Source: a virus
Length of the DNA: 64,000 nucleotides
IMG/VR virus record: IMGVR_UViG_3300008267_000016
Location: 21,269 to 85,268 of that record
Strand: one strand, 5' to 3'
The notes beneath the pieces are model-generated. The model did no database searches, was not told the origin of the DNA, and saw only the letters and a list, made by a program, of their open reading frames with translations. The position numbers were made by a program, and so were the translations under genes. Shown here piece after piece: positions 25,390 through 33,668 of this stretch (position 1 is its first letter; every line of letters begins with the position of its first letter).

Positions 25390-25640
25390 TGCGCACCCCC
25401 GTCCAGCTCGGCGGCAATGGCGAGAAATTGCCGGCGGATGGCTTGCTTGTTTAAGCGGATCGCCTCCGTTGTGAAGTACATGGCTTCTTGCGGATCATCT
25501 GGCACCACCTGATCCGCAACAGCGCGAAGGGCGGCGGCGGCTATCTGTCGAGCTTCGTTGAGGCAATCTTCTGGGCCATAGGCGCTGCTGTTGTTGGCGG
25601 CATCCAACACCGCCTGCGCGGCGGGGGAGAGGTCAGTCAT
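25386..25640 (-). CDS. Array protein, LSPAAQAVLDA-type
   Basis: From the ATG at 25640 this is 84 residues: MTDLSPAAQAVLDAANNSSA, AAALRAVADQVVPDDPQEAM and LAIAAELDGGAQ. It is the best example of this cyanobacterial/cyanophage family in the window. Coupled to both neighbours by short overlaps. Confidence 0.8.
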   Translation of the reverse strand: MTDLSPAAQAVLDAANNSSAYGPEDCLNEARQIAAAALRAVADQVVPDDPQEAMYFTTEAIRLNKQAIRRQFLAIAAELDGGAQ

Positions 25641-25977
25641 CGAGTTTCTCCAGTGCGCGGCGGATGGTATCTGACTGATCGGTATTGCCGTAACACTCAG
25701 CCGCAAGCTCCGCCAATGCTTGCAGCGCCTGCTCCTTCAAGCTCGGCGGCTTGGGGCGGCGGGCGGTGCGGAGTTCATCAATAGGAACATTTACCACCGG
25801 CCAAATACTCCCTAGCCACTCACAGCACGCCTCCAGCTCCTGGTCGGCTCCCCAGCGGGCGGCTTGGGTAGCGACGTAAAGATCACGCTGATCATCACAT
25901 TCGGTTTGTTGGTAAATAGTGTCAGCCCATTCAACAACCAGCTCAGGCGGCGGAGTAATCGGGTGTTCTTGAGTCAT
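25633..25977 (-). CDS. Array protein, MTQEHPITPP-type
   Basis: A 114-residue protein: MTQEHPITPPPELVVEWADT, then AARWGADQELEACCEWLG and LRTARRPKPPSLKEQALQAL. The family is widespread in Synechococcus-type cyanobacteria and phages. A second member sits at 45609 with the same N-terminus but a different end. It is the first gene of the leftward GC-rich array; the 135 bases upstream are AT-rich and hold no gene. Confidence 0.8.
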   Translation of the reverse strand: MTQEHPITPPPELVVEWADTIYQQTECDDQRDLYVATQAARWGADQELEACCEWLGSIWPVVNVPIDELRTARRPKPPSLKEQALQALAELAAECYGNTDQSDTIRRALEKLDD

Positions 25978-26112
25978 TGTTGAACCTCGTAGTGTGTAGA
26001 ACTAAGAATGTGCTTAAAAAACAATTTTGGTTTGAAAAAAATACGTTTGTCGAATCTGTTTTGCACAAAAACGCTAATGCGTATCCAATAAATTGATTTG
26101 ACCTCAGTTCTT

Positions 26113-26682
26113 TTAGGGGTTTACATTCTCCCAAGGACTGATCTCACTAATGGGAGCTGGAGACTTAGGAGCTGTTGCCGCTGCTTGTTGGAGTTGCATG
26201 TACTGCAGAGCTTGTTTGTGTTGATTTAATTCAGCAGTTAACTGCTGTGTCTGTGCTTCGGCCCACTTCCGGGCATTCGCAGTCAGCTCATCGAGTGCTG
26301 ATTGGGAGTGCGGGAAAGCAAAAATAACGCCACCACCTTGCCGTACCGTAATTTTTTGACCGTTCGTGGTCTCAGCCAGATCGTTCAGGAATGCGTGAGC
26401 TCGGTCTCCAGGAATGTTTGCAAGAAGTCCAAGCTGAGCAGGATCGACGACCCCACGATTTGCTTCGTACAGGGCAGTGAAGCAAGACGTCACTCGTGTT
26501 GCAACTTCGTCAGTACGTTGCTTACGGAGCGCACGTTCGCGCCCCAGCCCAGCACCGCCAATTAAACCACCAGCAAAAGCCAGAGAAGCTCCGACAAACT
26601 GAGGAGCCGTGATCGCTGTGGTGATCCCAACTGCAGCAGTAGCAGCCAGGGCGATCGCCAGATTAGGGTTTGACCGGGTCAT
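26113..26682 (-). CDS. Membrane-anchored protein with winged-helix-like domain
   Basis: A 189-residue protein. Residues 7-45 hold two hydrophobic helices (IALAATAAVGITTAITAP, GASLAFAGGLIGGAGLG). Residues 60-115 (FTALYEANRGVVDPAQLGLL, HAFLNDLAETTNGQKI, VRQGGGVIFAFP) look like a winged helix, and the remainder is a Gln-rich coiled coil. It overlaps the primase-helicase gene by 20 bases and may place replication at the membrane; that is inference. Confidence 0.6.
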   Translation of the reverse strand: MTRSNPNLAIALAATAAVGITTAITAPQFVGASLAFAGGLIGGAGLGRERALRKQRTDEVATRVTSCFTALYEANRGVVDPAQLGLLANIPGDRAHAFLNDLAETTNGQKITVRQGGGVIFAFPHSQSALDELTANARKWAEAQTQQLTAELNQHKQALQYMQLQQAAATAPKSPAPISEISPWENVNP

Positions 26683-29434
26683 GTTTTTGAAAAGCTGTGT
26701 CCCAACGAGTGCTGTTCATGTCCTGAGCGAACTCCACGGGTGAGGGCAGTCGATCAGGTCCTTTAGCTGCGCGATCGGATTGTAAGTCAAAAGCTTTGAT
26801 CCGAAGCCCCTTTATACCAGGAATGCCGTCATTTAACACTACTTTTACGTTTGGTATTTTCAGAATGTTCGTCATAGCTTCTTTAGTCCGTTCAACAAAA
26901 CGATGTTTTGCTGCGGGCTTATAACCACACGATTTGCAGAAGTTGGCATAGCTCGGATAAAGAGCACCGTAAGCATTAGCTACATACATACCTTTTTCCG
27001 CTTCGTCAGTGTTTGGCTTCCGGGCACCTTGTCCTACAGGGGCGATGCTGTTGGGTGCGTACAAACAGCAATCGTGGAGCCACGCAACAAACTGATTGTT
27101 GAAGAGAAGTGCTTCGATGTTTGTTTTATTGAGCGAAGGCACGTGTTTTGTGGGGTTTGCCAGGACATCCTTCATCGTTGCGTAAGGCATCGATAAAGCC
27201 CACGTGACAATGCCGCTCATCTCTGGAACAAAAGCCCCTTCGATGCGATCGTCAAAGACGCTGATAAGTTCTTTACGCAGACTGGGATCTACGACCTTAT
27301 CCATAACGATTGTTAAGCGCCGACGCTCTAGGCCGCTGCTCGAATCGTTTGATGTGATGTGTTCGTTACTCGCGATACAGACCAAACATTCAGGCTTGAA
27401 GCTGATGATCTCTTTTCCATACTTTCTTTCTGCACGCAGTGTGTCCGAAGCTGACGTCAGCTTCTTGAGGACATCCATCCGCCGGTTGTAGTTGGATTCA
27501 TCAGTCAGGAGCAGAAGCTTCTTTCCAATCAGGTTGTAGCTTTCAAATTTATTAGTTTCAATGACCTCCAAGCTTGACGTGTGAGTGCCGTGGAAACCAG
27601 CGAGAGCCACCATGAGCTGCTGCATCGTTGACTTGCCTGTACCGCCTGGGCCAACCAAGTGCAGGAATCTCTCACCAGCTGTGTAGCCAGTCAGGAGTGC
27701 TCGTGCGAAAGCCTGGATTAAAACTTCTTGCCCTTTATCCAGCGCAGAAGTGATCCAGCGCATAAACTCAGGACACTGAGCTTTGGCATCGTACTCATAG
27801 GGTAGTTTGTGACGCAGATAAAGCTCTTTATGCCGACCTTCTTCAAACTCCAGAGTCGTTGTATCTAGTACACCATTTCGGAAAGGAATATAGCCACGGG
27901 CTTTTGTCCAGATACTGCGACGACCTCCGTCAGCCGAACGGAGCAGCTTGGCTTTCAGGATCGAAAACACGCTGTTAATCATGGCCGCGTTGTACTTTGA
28001 GAGCACACCAGCAGTCACGAACGAATCAAGAGCTTTTACGATTCTGCGCTTTATGTGCTGCTCATCCTGGTGATACCAGATGTCTTGATCTTCATCGTAG
28101 TGATAGAACTGATCTAAATAGCTGTCGTATATAAACTGATCGCCTTGGTTGGTGACGATGATATCAGCAACGTCATTCTCAGAGAATTCTCTATTTCTAG
28201 TCCCACCTTGAAGGTTTACAAGTTGCGTGGGTGTCGAAGGAGTGCTCATGTCTTCAGTTTTCTGTTTAGTTTTTGTTGTTGATTTTGATGTTGTTATCTC
28301 AGGTGTACTGAGATCAAATTCAGACATATCGAGCACAGCGTTTACAGCTGCTTCTCGTTTTGCTTGAGCTAGTGCTTCTTTGACTTCATCAGAAGCGTGT
28401 GTGTCAAAAACAGATCGGCTGATACGCCTGATCTTTTTCCAAGTGCCGAGCTCTCCAAGCTCCGACGCCAGGGCTACGGCAGGTAATAGCTCCTCTGGAT
28501 TCCGGATGGAGTTGAGGATTCGATCGAACTTGCCATCGATGTCGTGCGGGTAACCATATATGTTATAGAACGCACGATGCGCCACTGTCAAGGGTGAAAC
28601 GCATAAAGCGATTTTATTTGACTCACACCAGTTCGACCACCCTAAAAGTTCCTTGAAAACAGCAGCCATGGTGGAGCTGCGATCTCCGACCTCCTCTCCC
28701 TCCAGCACGGACCGGACCGTGTTTGAAACGAGCCTCTCCAGATCCATCCCGTTTTCTCGGATGGTTACCTTATTTAAAAACTCAGAGGGATCCCCACCTA
28801 GATCAGTTTCATCTGGGGGCAGTGCCGCAAATGCCCTGATGGCTTCCGAGATTTTTTCCTTGGGAATGTATTTACCAGGCGTTGCGAAGATAGCTTCTTT
28901 ATTTTTTGGTCCGTAAAAAAGATTCGGTACCGTTGTTGCTCGAACGTCGGAACCAGGAATCTGAGAATATATCTGCTTACAGAACCACTGGTAGAAACTT
29001 GGATTGATGACCGTAGTTTCTAACCCAAAAACCAATCGGAAGCGAGGCCAGTTTTCCCGCGTGGACGGCGAGTAATACCCAAGCGTTAGATATTTTTTAC
29101 AGATATCAAGTTCAAGAGCTTGTTCAACAGTTAGCTCTTGCTTTTGTACTTTGTTACCGTCTTGATCTTTATGGTCTGCCTGGTTATCAATATCGACAAT
29201 AATCAGTCCAGCTTTTATAACACCAGTTGAGTTTCTCTGTCTTTTACCATCTTGTAAATGCCAGGCACATAAACCCGCTTGCTGACCCAACACCGAAGCC
29301 AGTTCACCCGTGGTGAGCTCGCAAGCATCCCAGTTCGAGTTGAACGCAGAGAAGTTGCCACCGTCAGCGATCTTGCCCAGCTCGGGATGGAGGTGAGGGA
29401 CCACCCCGAGGTTTACAGAGCAAATGAACTTCAT
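26663..29434 (-). CDS. Primase-SF3 helicase (D5/P4-type)
   Basis: A 923-residue replication protein. The N-terminal region has GLIIVDIDNQ and RPRFRLVF-like WPRFRLVFGLE, suggesting an archaeo-eukaryotic-type primase domain. The C-terminal half is a D5-type superfamily 3 helicase: LVGPGGTGKSTMQQL (Walker A, about residue 598), KLLLLTDESN (Walker B), and CLVCIASNEH followed by LERRRLTIV. It should prime and unwind DNA for the family A polymerase at 34851. Complete length. Confidence 0.9.
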   Translation of the reverse strand: MKFICSVNLGVVPHLHPELGKIADGGNFSAFNSNWDACELTTGELASVLGQQAGLCAWHLQDGKRQRNSTGVIKAGLIIVDIDNQADHKDQDGNKVQKQELTVEQALELDICKKYLTLGYYSPSTRENWPRFRLVFGLETTVINPSFYQWFCKQIYSQIPGSDVRATTVPNLFYGPKNKEAIFATPGKYIPKEKISEAIRAFAALPPDETDLGGDPSEFLNKVTIRENGMDLERLVSNTVRSVLEGEEVGDRSSTMAAVFKELLGWSNWCESNKIALCVSPLTVAHRAFYNIYGYPHDIDGKFDRILNSIRNPEELLPAVALASELGELGTWKKIRRISRSVFDTHASDEVKEALAQAKREAAVNAVLDMSEFDLSTPEITTSKSTTKTKQKTEDMSTPSTPTQLVNLQGGTRNREFSENDVADIIVTNQGDQFIYDSYLDQFYHYDEDQDIWYHQDEQHIKRRIVKALDSFVTAGVLSKYNAAMINSVFSILKAKLLRSADGGRRSIWTKARGYIPFRNGVLDTTTLEFEEGRHKELYLRHKLPYEYDAKAQCPEFMRWITSALDKGQEVLIQAFARALLTGYTAGERFLHLVGPGGTGKSTMQQLMVALAGFHGTHTSSLEVIETNKFESYNLIGKKLLLLTDESNYNRRMDVLKKLTSASDTLRAERKYGKEIISFKPECLVCIASNEHITSNDSSSGLERRRLTIVMDKVVDPSLRKELISVFDDRIEGAFVPEMSGIVTWALSMPYATMKDVLANPTKHVPSLNKTNIEALLFNNQFVAWLHDCCLYAPNSIAPVGQGARKPNTDEAEKGMYVANAYGALYPSYANFCKSCGYKPAAKHRFVERTKEAMTNILKIPNVKVVLNDGIPGIKGLRIKAFDLQSDRAAKGPDRLPSPVEFAQDMNSTRWDTAFQKHDPVKP

Positions 29435-29536
29435 GGGTTGTCGCTGAGCGCTTCTAGTATGACCTGGTTTGGGGCTTTTGGAACCGAAGAAATGCTGAAG
29501 AACCCAGAGCCCGCCTGCCTTCCGGTGCGATTGATT

Positions 29537-30316
29537 CTACGCTGCCGGGTTTAGTTCGTAGTACTGTTTGACAACTTGGAACCAACTTTCTTCGTCTTTT
29601 TCTATTTCTTCGCCTCCAAATGTAAATATCTGAGTGTTGAATTCTTTGATTGCCGTAGTGACAATAATTTGTGTTTTACTAATTTTAATCCCCAAGCAAG
29701 CTTCTGCGGCTGCTTTATAAGCTGCTAGCTGCAGTCTGGTCTTCTTTGTTTTAAATACTCCGGAAATTAGAGCCTTTCGAGTTCTTTCGTCGATGTTTTG
29801 ATTTTTGTTCGGGAATCTAGCTGAGTAGGGTCCGTTACTCGTCTTGAAGTCGGCGAGGACAATCTCAGCGTTTGCGTTCATGTAAATCAAATCGCAGCAG
29901 CCGGCATACCCGTGCCCTGTTTTCTCATCGTAATAATGAATACGACCGACACCATCATCACCAACGTATCTAGCCCAGCGTGGTTGATTAAAAGGTTTTT
30001 CAGACCACAGCACTCGACCACCTTCTAAAAGGTTATCCAGGAGCTCTGGCACTCCGTCCCAATATGGTTTGTACTGCTCTGATGGTATTACGCGAAGACC
30101 CCTCAAATAATCTTCTACGCTGTTGTGAATCCAAGTTCCTCTAGTAGCAGCTGCATCAGCAGCTCCTGGATTTAACGCATTCCAGTGAGCCAGCTTTGCC
30201 CGCGTGGCTTCTGTTTGAGTAGCGCTGAGAATAGAAGTGACTGAAGGTAGAGGTTTGGGTACGCCGTTACAAACGTAGTGCCTTAAACCATTAACCGTTA
30301 CGCGTGTATCGGACAC
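29537..30316 (-). CDS. PD-(D/E)XK nuclease, RecB/Cas4-like
   Basis: A 259-residue protein with the nuclease order: GTWIHNSVEDYL, GYAGCCDLIYM, EIVLADFKTSN (D...DxK) and KTRLQLAAYKAAAE (the QLxxY helix). Such phage exonucleases act in recombination, end-processing or host DNA breakdown. No Fe-S Cys cluster is visible. It lies next to the primase-helicase. The start is GTG at 30316. Confidence 0.88.
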   Translation of the reverse strand: MSDTRVTVNGLRHYVCNGVPKPLPSVTSILSATQTEATRAKLAHWNALNPGAADAAATRGTWIHNSVEDYLRGLRVIPSEQYKPYWDGVPELLDNLLEGGRVLWSEKPFNQPRWARYVGDDGVGRIHYYDEKTGHGYAGCCDLIYMNANAEIVLADFKTSNGPYSARFPNKNQNIDERTRKALISGVFKTKKTRLQLAAYKAAAEACLGIKISKTQIIVTTAIKEFNTQIFTFGGEEIEKDEESWFQVVKQYYELNPAA

Positions 30317-30342
30317 AATAAAGGTGTCAATTCTTTCTCAGC

Positions 30343-30663
30343 TTAGAATGAACTTGAGATCATAGTTCCTTCGTCTTCATCTTCATCATCTTCGTCGTCA
30401 CCACCGAGGAAGAATTCTTGTTTTTGATACTGATAGTCTCTATTACGCTGCTCGAGCTCAGACATTAGGCACAGTGCCGCAGAGAAACTTTCTATAGTGA
30501 TGTCTGCACACTCCTCTGCTGTGCGTGCGTTGCCCTGGTAATCAACACACTCAGTTAAAAGCTGCTGACCCACAAGCAACGCACTGATCTTATCTAATAA
30601 GATGTTCTGTTCTTTTTGAAGTTCAATTAAATGATCGAGCTGCTTGTACAGACGCTTGCTCAC
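30343..30663 (-). CDS. Hypothetical acidic-tail protein
   Basis: From the GTG at 30663, which overlaps the previous stop (GTGA), this gives 106 residues: a helical part (KRLYKQLDHLIELQKEQNIL) and an Asp/Glu tail (GGDDEDDEDEDEG). Acidic tails like this occur in DNA mimics and in proteins that contact SSB-type partners. The function is unknown. Confidence 0.65.
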   Translation of the reverse strand: MSKRLYKQLDHLIELQKEQNILLDKISALLVGQQLLTECVDYQGNARTAEECADITIESFSAALCLMSELEQRNRDYQYQKQEFFLGGDDEDDEDEDEGTMISSSF

Positions 30664-31196
30664 AGCTTTAAGTCTTGAGGGCGGTGCCAGCCTACTTCGA
30701 AATCTATTTGTGTATTGACAGCAGCTGCTCCTGCTTTTTGAAAAACAAACCACGCAGACGTCACAGGATCTTTTGCAGTTGTACCATCGGCACGAAATGA
30801 AGGCCGAGGACTCAAGATCTTAATGTTTGTGAGAGATGAATCTTGTAAGAAATCTTCTCGTGCCCGTGTGGGCTCCAAGAACGTTAAACGATCTAAGATG
30901 CACACACCTTTTCTAGAGATCTGGAGTCCACACTCTGTTATCCACTTCGTGTAGTCTTTCATACCTTGTGTAATTGCTATCGTCCAGTCCACACTGTTTT
31001 TGTGCGTAGCCCACCAGTCAAGATCAACTAGGTTCTCTTCGTTATCGTTTGACTTGATATCTGTTATTCCTTTCTTTCTGATCTGTTTTTCGAGCTGCCC
31101 ACTGAAGTCGCAAGGCAGTAAAACCACACCTTCGATCAGATTGCTGTTCCCGATAGGATCAAAGATATAACGAGGAACGGTGTAGAAGTTGGACAT
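30660..31196 (-). CDS. Degenerate N6-adenine-methyltransferase-like protein
   Basis: A 178-residue protein. The C-terminal half (GVCILDRLTFLEPTRARED, then ILSPRPSFRADGT and SAWFVFQK) follows the phage N6-adenine methyltransferase layout, and the N-terminus (FYTVPRYIFDPI, LEKQIRKKGITDIKSND) fits its start. The AdoMet loop, normally EPCAGxG, reads LPCDFSGQ, and the catalytic NPPF is replaced by AITQGM. It looks like a full-length but inactive relative. Its ATG overlaps head-on with the ATG of the NblA-like gene. Confidence 0.6.
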   Translation of the reverse strand: MSNFYTVPRYIFDPIGNSNLIEGVVLLPCDFSGQLEKQIRKKGITDIKSNDNEENLVDLDWWATHKNSVDWTIAITQGMKDYTKWITECGLQISRKGVCILDRLTFLEPTRAREDFLQDSSLTNIKILSPRPSFRADGTTAKDPVTSAWFVFQKAGAAAVNTQIDFEVGWHRPQDLKL

Positions 31197-31428
31197 GTCA
31201 AAAGGGCTGCTGGATAAACTTAAGTCACACTTGACTCTTGAGCAGAGTTTTACGCACCGTGCGTTTCTAGATGGGTTTGAAAAGCTGAACCCGCAAGAAG
31301 CTCGCGAGGTTCTTGAGATTGTATATGCAAACTACCTAATTCGAGGCAAGCTACTCGAGAAGATCATAGATTATTGTGTTGCGTATGGTGTTTACTTACC
31401 TTCGTTTGGTGATCTTATAGACATGTAA
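31195..31428 (+). CDS. nblA: NblA-like phycobilisome degradation protein
   Basis: A 77-residue protein with KSHLTLEQSFTHRAFLDGFE, LNPQEAREVLEIVYANYL and LLEKIIDYCV. The LTLEQxF-x-x-R start, the N-P-Q-E-A helix turn and the second helix match NblA (about 60 residues) closely. NblA targets phycobilisomes for Clp degradation; phage copies may free amino acids or reduce light harvesting. The ATG at 31195 is preferred over TTG at 31189. It is the only rightward gene between 23.5 and 52 kb and shares a CATG palindrome with the opposite start. Confidence 0.65.
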   Translation: MSKGLLDKLKSHLTLEQSFTHRAFLDGFEKLNPQEAREVLEIVYANYLIRGKLLEKIIDYCVAYGVYLPSFGDLIDM

Positions 31429-31432
31429 CCAC

Positions 31433-31471
31433 AAAAAAGGACGCTGTAGTAGCGCCCTTTAGTGATTTTTT
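31433..31471. terminator. Bidirectional rho-independent terminator
   Basis: AAAGGACGCT at 31436-31445 pairs with AGCGCCCTTT at 31451-31460 (9 of 10). A T-run follows on the plus strand (31466-31471) and an A-run precedes it (31433-31438), so it works for both convergent transcripts. Confidence 0.85.
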
Positions 31472-31484
31472 GATGACTAACTGG

Positions 31485-32315
31485 TCAGAAGTCCAGACCT
31501 GCTGCTTGGAGAGCTGCTTTCTGTTCTTCCGTCAGATCCTTTTTGGCAGTTGCCTTTTTGGGAGCCGGCGGTTCCGTGGCCTCAGGCTTAGCTCCTGGTG
31601 TTCCGGCGCCAGCTGGCAGAGCTGACAACCCAGCCGGAGCTGCGCCTTCGAGACGTTTGGGGTTCGCTTCTATAAAGGCTTCTTTAATCGCCCCGTGATC
31701 TTCCCCCAGAGGAAGCTCAACCAGATTCGAACCGGGGATAGAAGAACGTAGTGCAGATGCCACCAGATCTCCTGAGCCAGCGTCAAGCCACGCTGCAATA
31801 TCCTCGATGAGTTTGCGCTCTTCGTCAGTTTGTGCGGGCCGATCTTTGAATTCCAGCGCGTTGTAATTAATCTTGGCTCCATCGGCCCCCGTCATCGGGT
31901 CCCTCTCGTTGAAGGACTTCTGAACGAATTTAGTCGATGTGATTACCTCACCAACGTTAATCCGATTGTTGTAGAGCGTCTGGAAGTAGGAGATAAAGTT
32001 CTTTTGACTCGATTTACCGCTGATGATGCTAGTACATACGCAGCGTGGAGGAAGCAGACGATGAGAAGGTGTGACACCAATGTAACTAATACGAATAAAC
32101 TCTTCATGCGACCGCATACCGAGGTTACCGAAATACGGCGTGAACCCAAGAAGGATGAATTCAATCGGTATACCGTTGTCGTTGGAGTCCGTGATGGCCG
32201 CATCAGGGTCAGTATCGGATTTCCAACGGCGTGCTTGAAGATCGATTCGGAGCGTGTGAGGCGGGATTTGGCAGAGAATTTCATCAGCCGAAAATTTGCC
32301 AGCAATAAAAACCAT
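31485..32315 (-). CDS. Hypothetical protein next to SSB-like gene
   Basis: A 276-residue protein. The folded part (IPIEFILLGFTPYFGNLGMR, FIRISYIG, FISYFQTLYNNRINVGEVIT) is alpha-beta. The C-terminus is a long Pro/Ala/Lys linker ending in a helix (LTEEQKAALQAAGLDF). A similar end, small helix plus aromatic, is common in replication partner proteins. It is encoded directly after the SSB-like gene and may act with it, but I cannot name the family with confidence. Confidence 0.7.
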   Translation of the reverse strand: MVFIAGKFSADEILCQIPPHTLRIDLQARRWKSDTDPDAAITDSNDNGIPIEFILLGFTPYFGNLGMRSHEEFIRISYIGVTPSHRLLPPRCVCTSIISGKSSQKNFISYFQTLYNNRINVGEVITSTKFVQKSFNERDPMTGADGAKINYNALEFKDRPAQTDEERKLIEDIAAWLDAGSGDLVASALRSSIPGSNLVELPLGEDHGAIKEAFIEANPKRLEGAAPAGLSALPAGAGTPGAKPEATEPPAPKKATAKKDLTEEQKAALQAAGLDF

Positions 32316-32324
32316 GATTGTTAA

Positions 32325-32972
32325 TCAGAGAGAGAAGTCCAGTGATCCGAGAGCAGCCGTAGAGACGCGACCTTTATCGGGGTCTGCCGCTTTGGCGGGA
32401 GCAGCTTTTTTGCTGCGAGGCAGGTAGAGAATTTTCTCCACACCGTAATTAAGATACTTGCGATCTTCCTTTTCGGAAGTACTTACGCGACCCACAGCAA
32501 TAGTCGGTGTGCCTGGCGCAAGTTCGGCAAGTTGAGTTGAAAGGCTGTCCCAAGCTGTCAGCTTGAACCAAGCGGTTTCACCTTTTTCATCTTGCCAGGC
32601 CAGCGAACGGTTGGTTACTGTGTTGTCACCGAGCTGAGTTTCTTCAGTCGCAGGACCGAGGCCACCTGTGGAGATGAACAGGTTTACTGCCAGCAGGTCA
32701 TCCCAGTTCTTGTCTGTAACAACCAACATGGGCTGCATCTGTAACACTCCATCCGGTGTTGTCTTGGTTGGCCCAATCGCAAGGATCGTTTGATTTTCTT
32801 CGAGAGTCTTGAGGATCTTGCCAACGTAATGATCCTCCTTCATTGAGAGCTGGACCTTCGTGGCTACCCGCTTGTCGCTAGAAGGAAGGGATTCAGCGAG
32901 TACGTGTGTGATTTTGTTTTCGTCGGTGTCGGCGCCATCAGTGACGCGGAGCCCGAGTGTGAAGATGTTCAC
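32325..32972 (-). CDS. SSB-like OB-fold protein
   Basis: A 215-residue protein. The middle (RSLAWQDEKGETAWFKLTAW, LSTQLAELAPGTPTIAVGRV, KYLNYGVEKILYLP) follows single-stranded DNA-binding protein OB folds, with a basic Pro/Ala/Lys linker and a final LGSLDFSL resembling an SSB tail. An N-terminal half of similar size may be a second OB fold. It would coat ssDNA at the phage fork. GTG start at 32972. Confidence 0.65.
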   Translation of the reverse strand: MNIFTLGLRVTDGADTDENKITHVLAESLPSSDKRVATKVQLSMKEDHYVGKILKTLEENQTILAIGPTKTTPDGVLQMQPMLVVTDKNWDDLLAVNLFISTGGLGPATEETQLGDNTVTNRSLAWQDEKGETAWFKLTAWDSLSTQLAELAPGTPTIAVGRVSTSEKEDRKYLNYGVEKILYLPRSKKAAPAKAADPDKGRVSTAALGSLDFSL

Positions 32973-33495
32973 GGTTTAACGTCCGGTAAATCGTTGAGCG
33001 ATGTACGTTGAGTGCCTTGGCGATTTCCCTAGCAGGGACGCCCTGGCTGGAGAAGGCTAGTACCAAATTCACGTCCGCGTCCCCTAGTTTTGAGGCCTTC
33101 ATTTTTTTGTAAGAATTGTGGTAAGGGTTTACACACAATGGGTTTGAGCATGACGGTTTGACACAACCATCTTTATTTATTTCTAAGTAATCTAAAATCA
33201 GTGGACGCACGTAATATTTCTGTTTCAGAGCATAGATGACGGGAGACTTGTTGCAAAACCTGCCCCACCACTCATCACACTCTTCGTGCTTGAAATCGCT
33301 CGTAGCCAGCCGCCTGAATAAATAGGACAACTTGCTTTCTTTTACGCTCTTGTACGTCAGAGCAAACGTATCTGCCTGTAGAGCTCTGGCTATATCGGAG
33401 GATTGCGCTTGCGCGTGGCCAGCGTCATTCGCGGCTAAAGCTATTTCTAAAGTGCTGTCTGCCTTACCTAGTACCAAGCAATAACTAGTAGACAT
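32938..33495 (-). CDS. CxNPxCxNPYH zinc-loop protein with C-terminal HTH (second copy)
   Basis: A 185-residue protein. It has PSCSNPLCVNPYHNSY, the same zinc-loop motif as the protein at 4677, and a clear C-terminal helix-turn-helix (VPAREIAKALNVHRSTIYRT) as in Hin-type recombinases. It is either an HNH-like homing nuclease or a regulator. The two copies share little outside the motif, so they are old paralogues or separate acquisitions. Confidence 0.7.
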   Translation of the reverse strand: MSTSYCLVLGKADSTLEIALAANDAGHAQAQSSDIARALQADTFALTYKSVKESKLSYLFRRLATSDFKHEECDEWWGRFCNKSPVIYALKQKYYVRPLILDYLEINKDGCVKPSCSNPLCVNPYHNSYKKMKASKLGDADVNLVLAFSSQGVPAREIAKALNVHRSTIYRTLNREHLHTRAPRH

Positions 33496-33619
33496 CGTTT
33501 GGCTGGAAGTCGGCCGCCTCCAAGATACGCCTGCGGTCTTCCTCGTTAGCCGCGAAGATTGGATAAAGATTCAGCCATCTGCCGAACCTACCTTCCAACA
33601 GCTTTTTAAAAAGTTTCAC
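33485..33619 (-). CDS. 44-residue protein
   Basis: GTG after an AGAGG site opens a frame reading MKLFKKLLEGRFGRWLNLYP then IFAANEEDRRRILEAADFQP. It overlaps the next gene by 11 bases. The basic amphipathic N-terminal helix could bind membrane or nucleic acid. No relative known. Confidence 0.6.
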   Translation of the reverse strand: MKLFKKLLEGRFGRWLNLYPIFAANEEDRRRILEAADFQPNDVY

Positions 33620-33668
33620 TATCCTCTTTCCGATAACTACTCAAGCGTAAACGCTCAGACGCTCGGCG

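Noticed and set aside
25943-26134. Leftward ORF of 63 codons before the array
   Set aside because: It overlaps the MTQEHP gene start and its composition is not protein-like; the DNA is more likely a promoter region.
27204-27491. Plus-strand ORFs inside the primase-helicase, polymerase and MoxR genes
   Set aside because: They are shadows of well-supported genes on the other strand.
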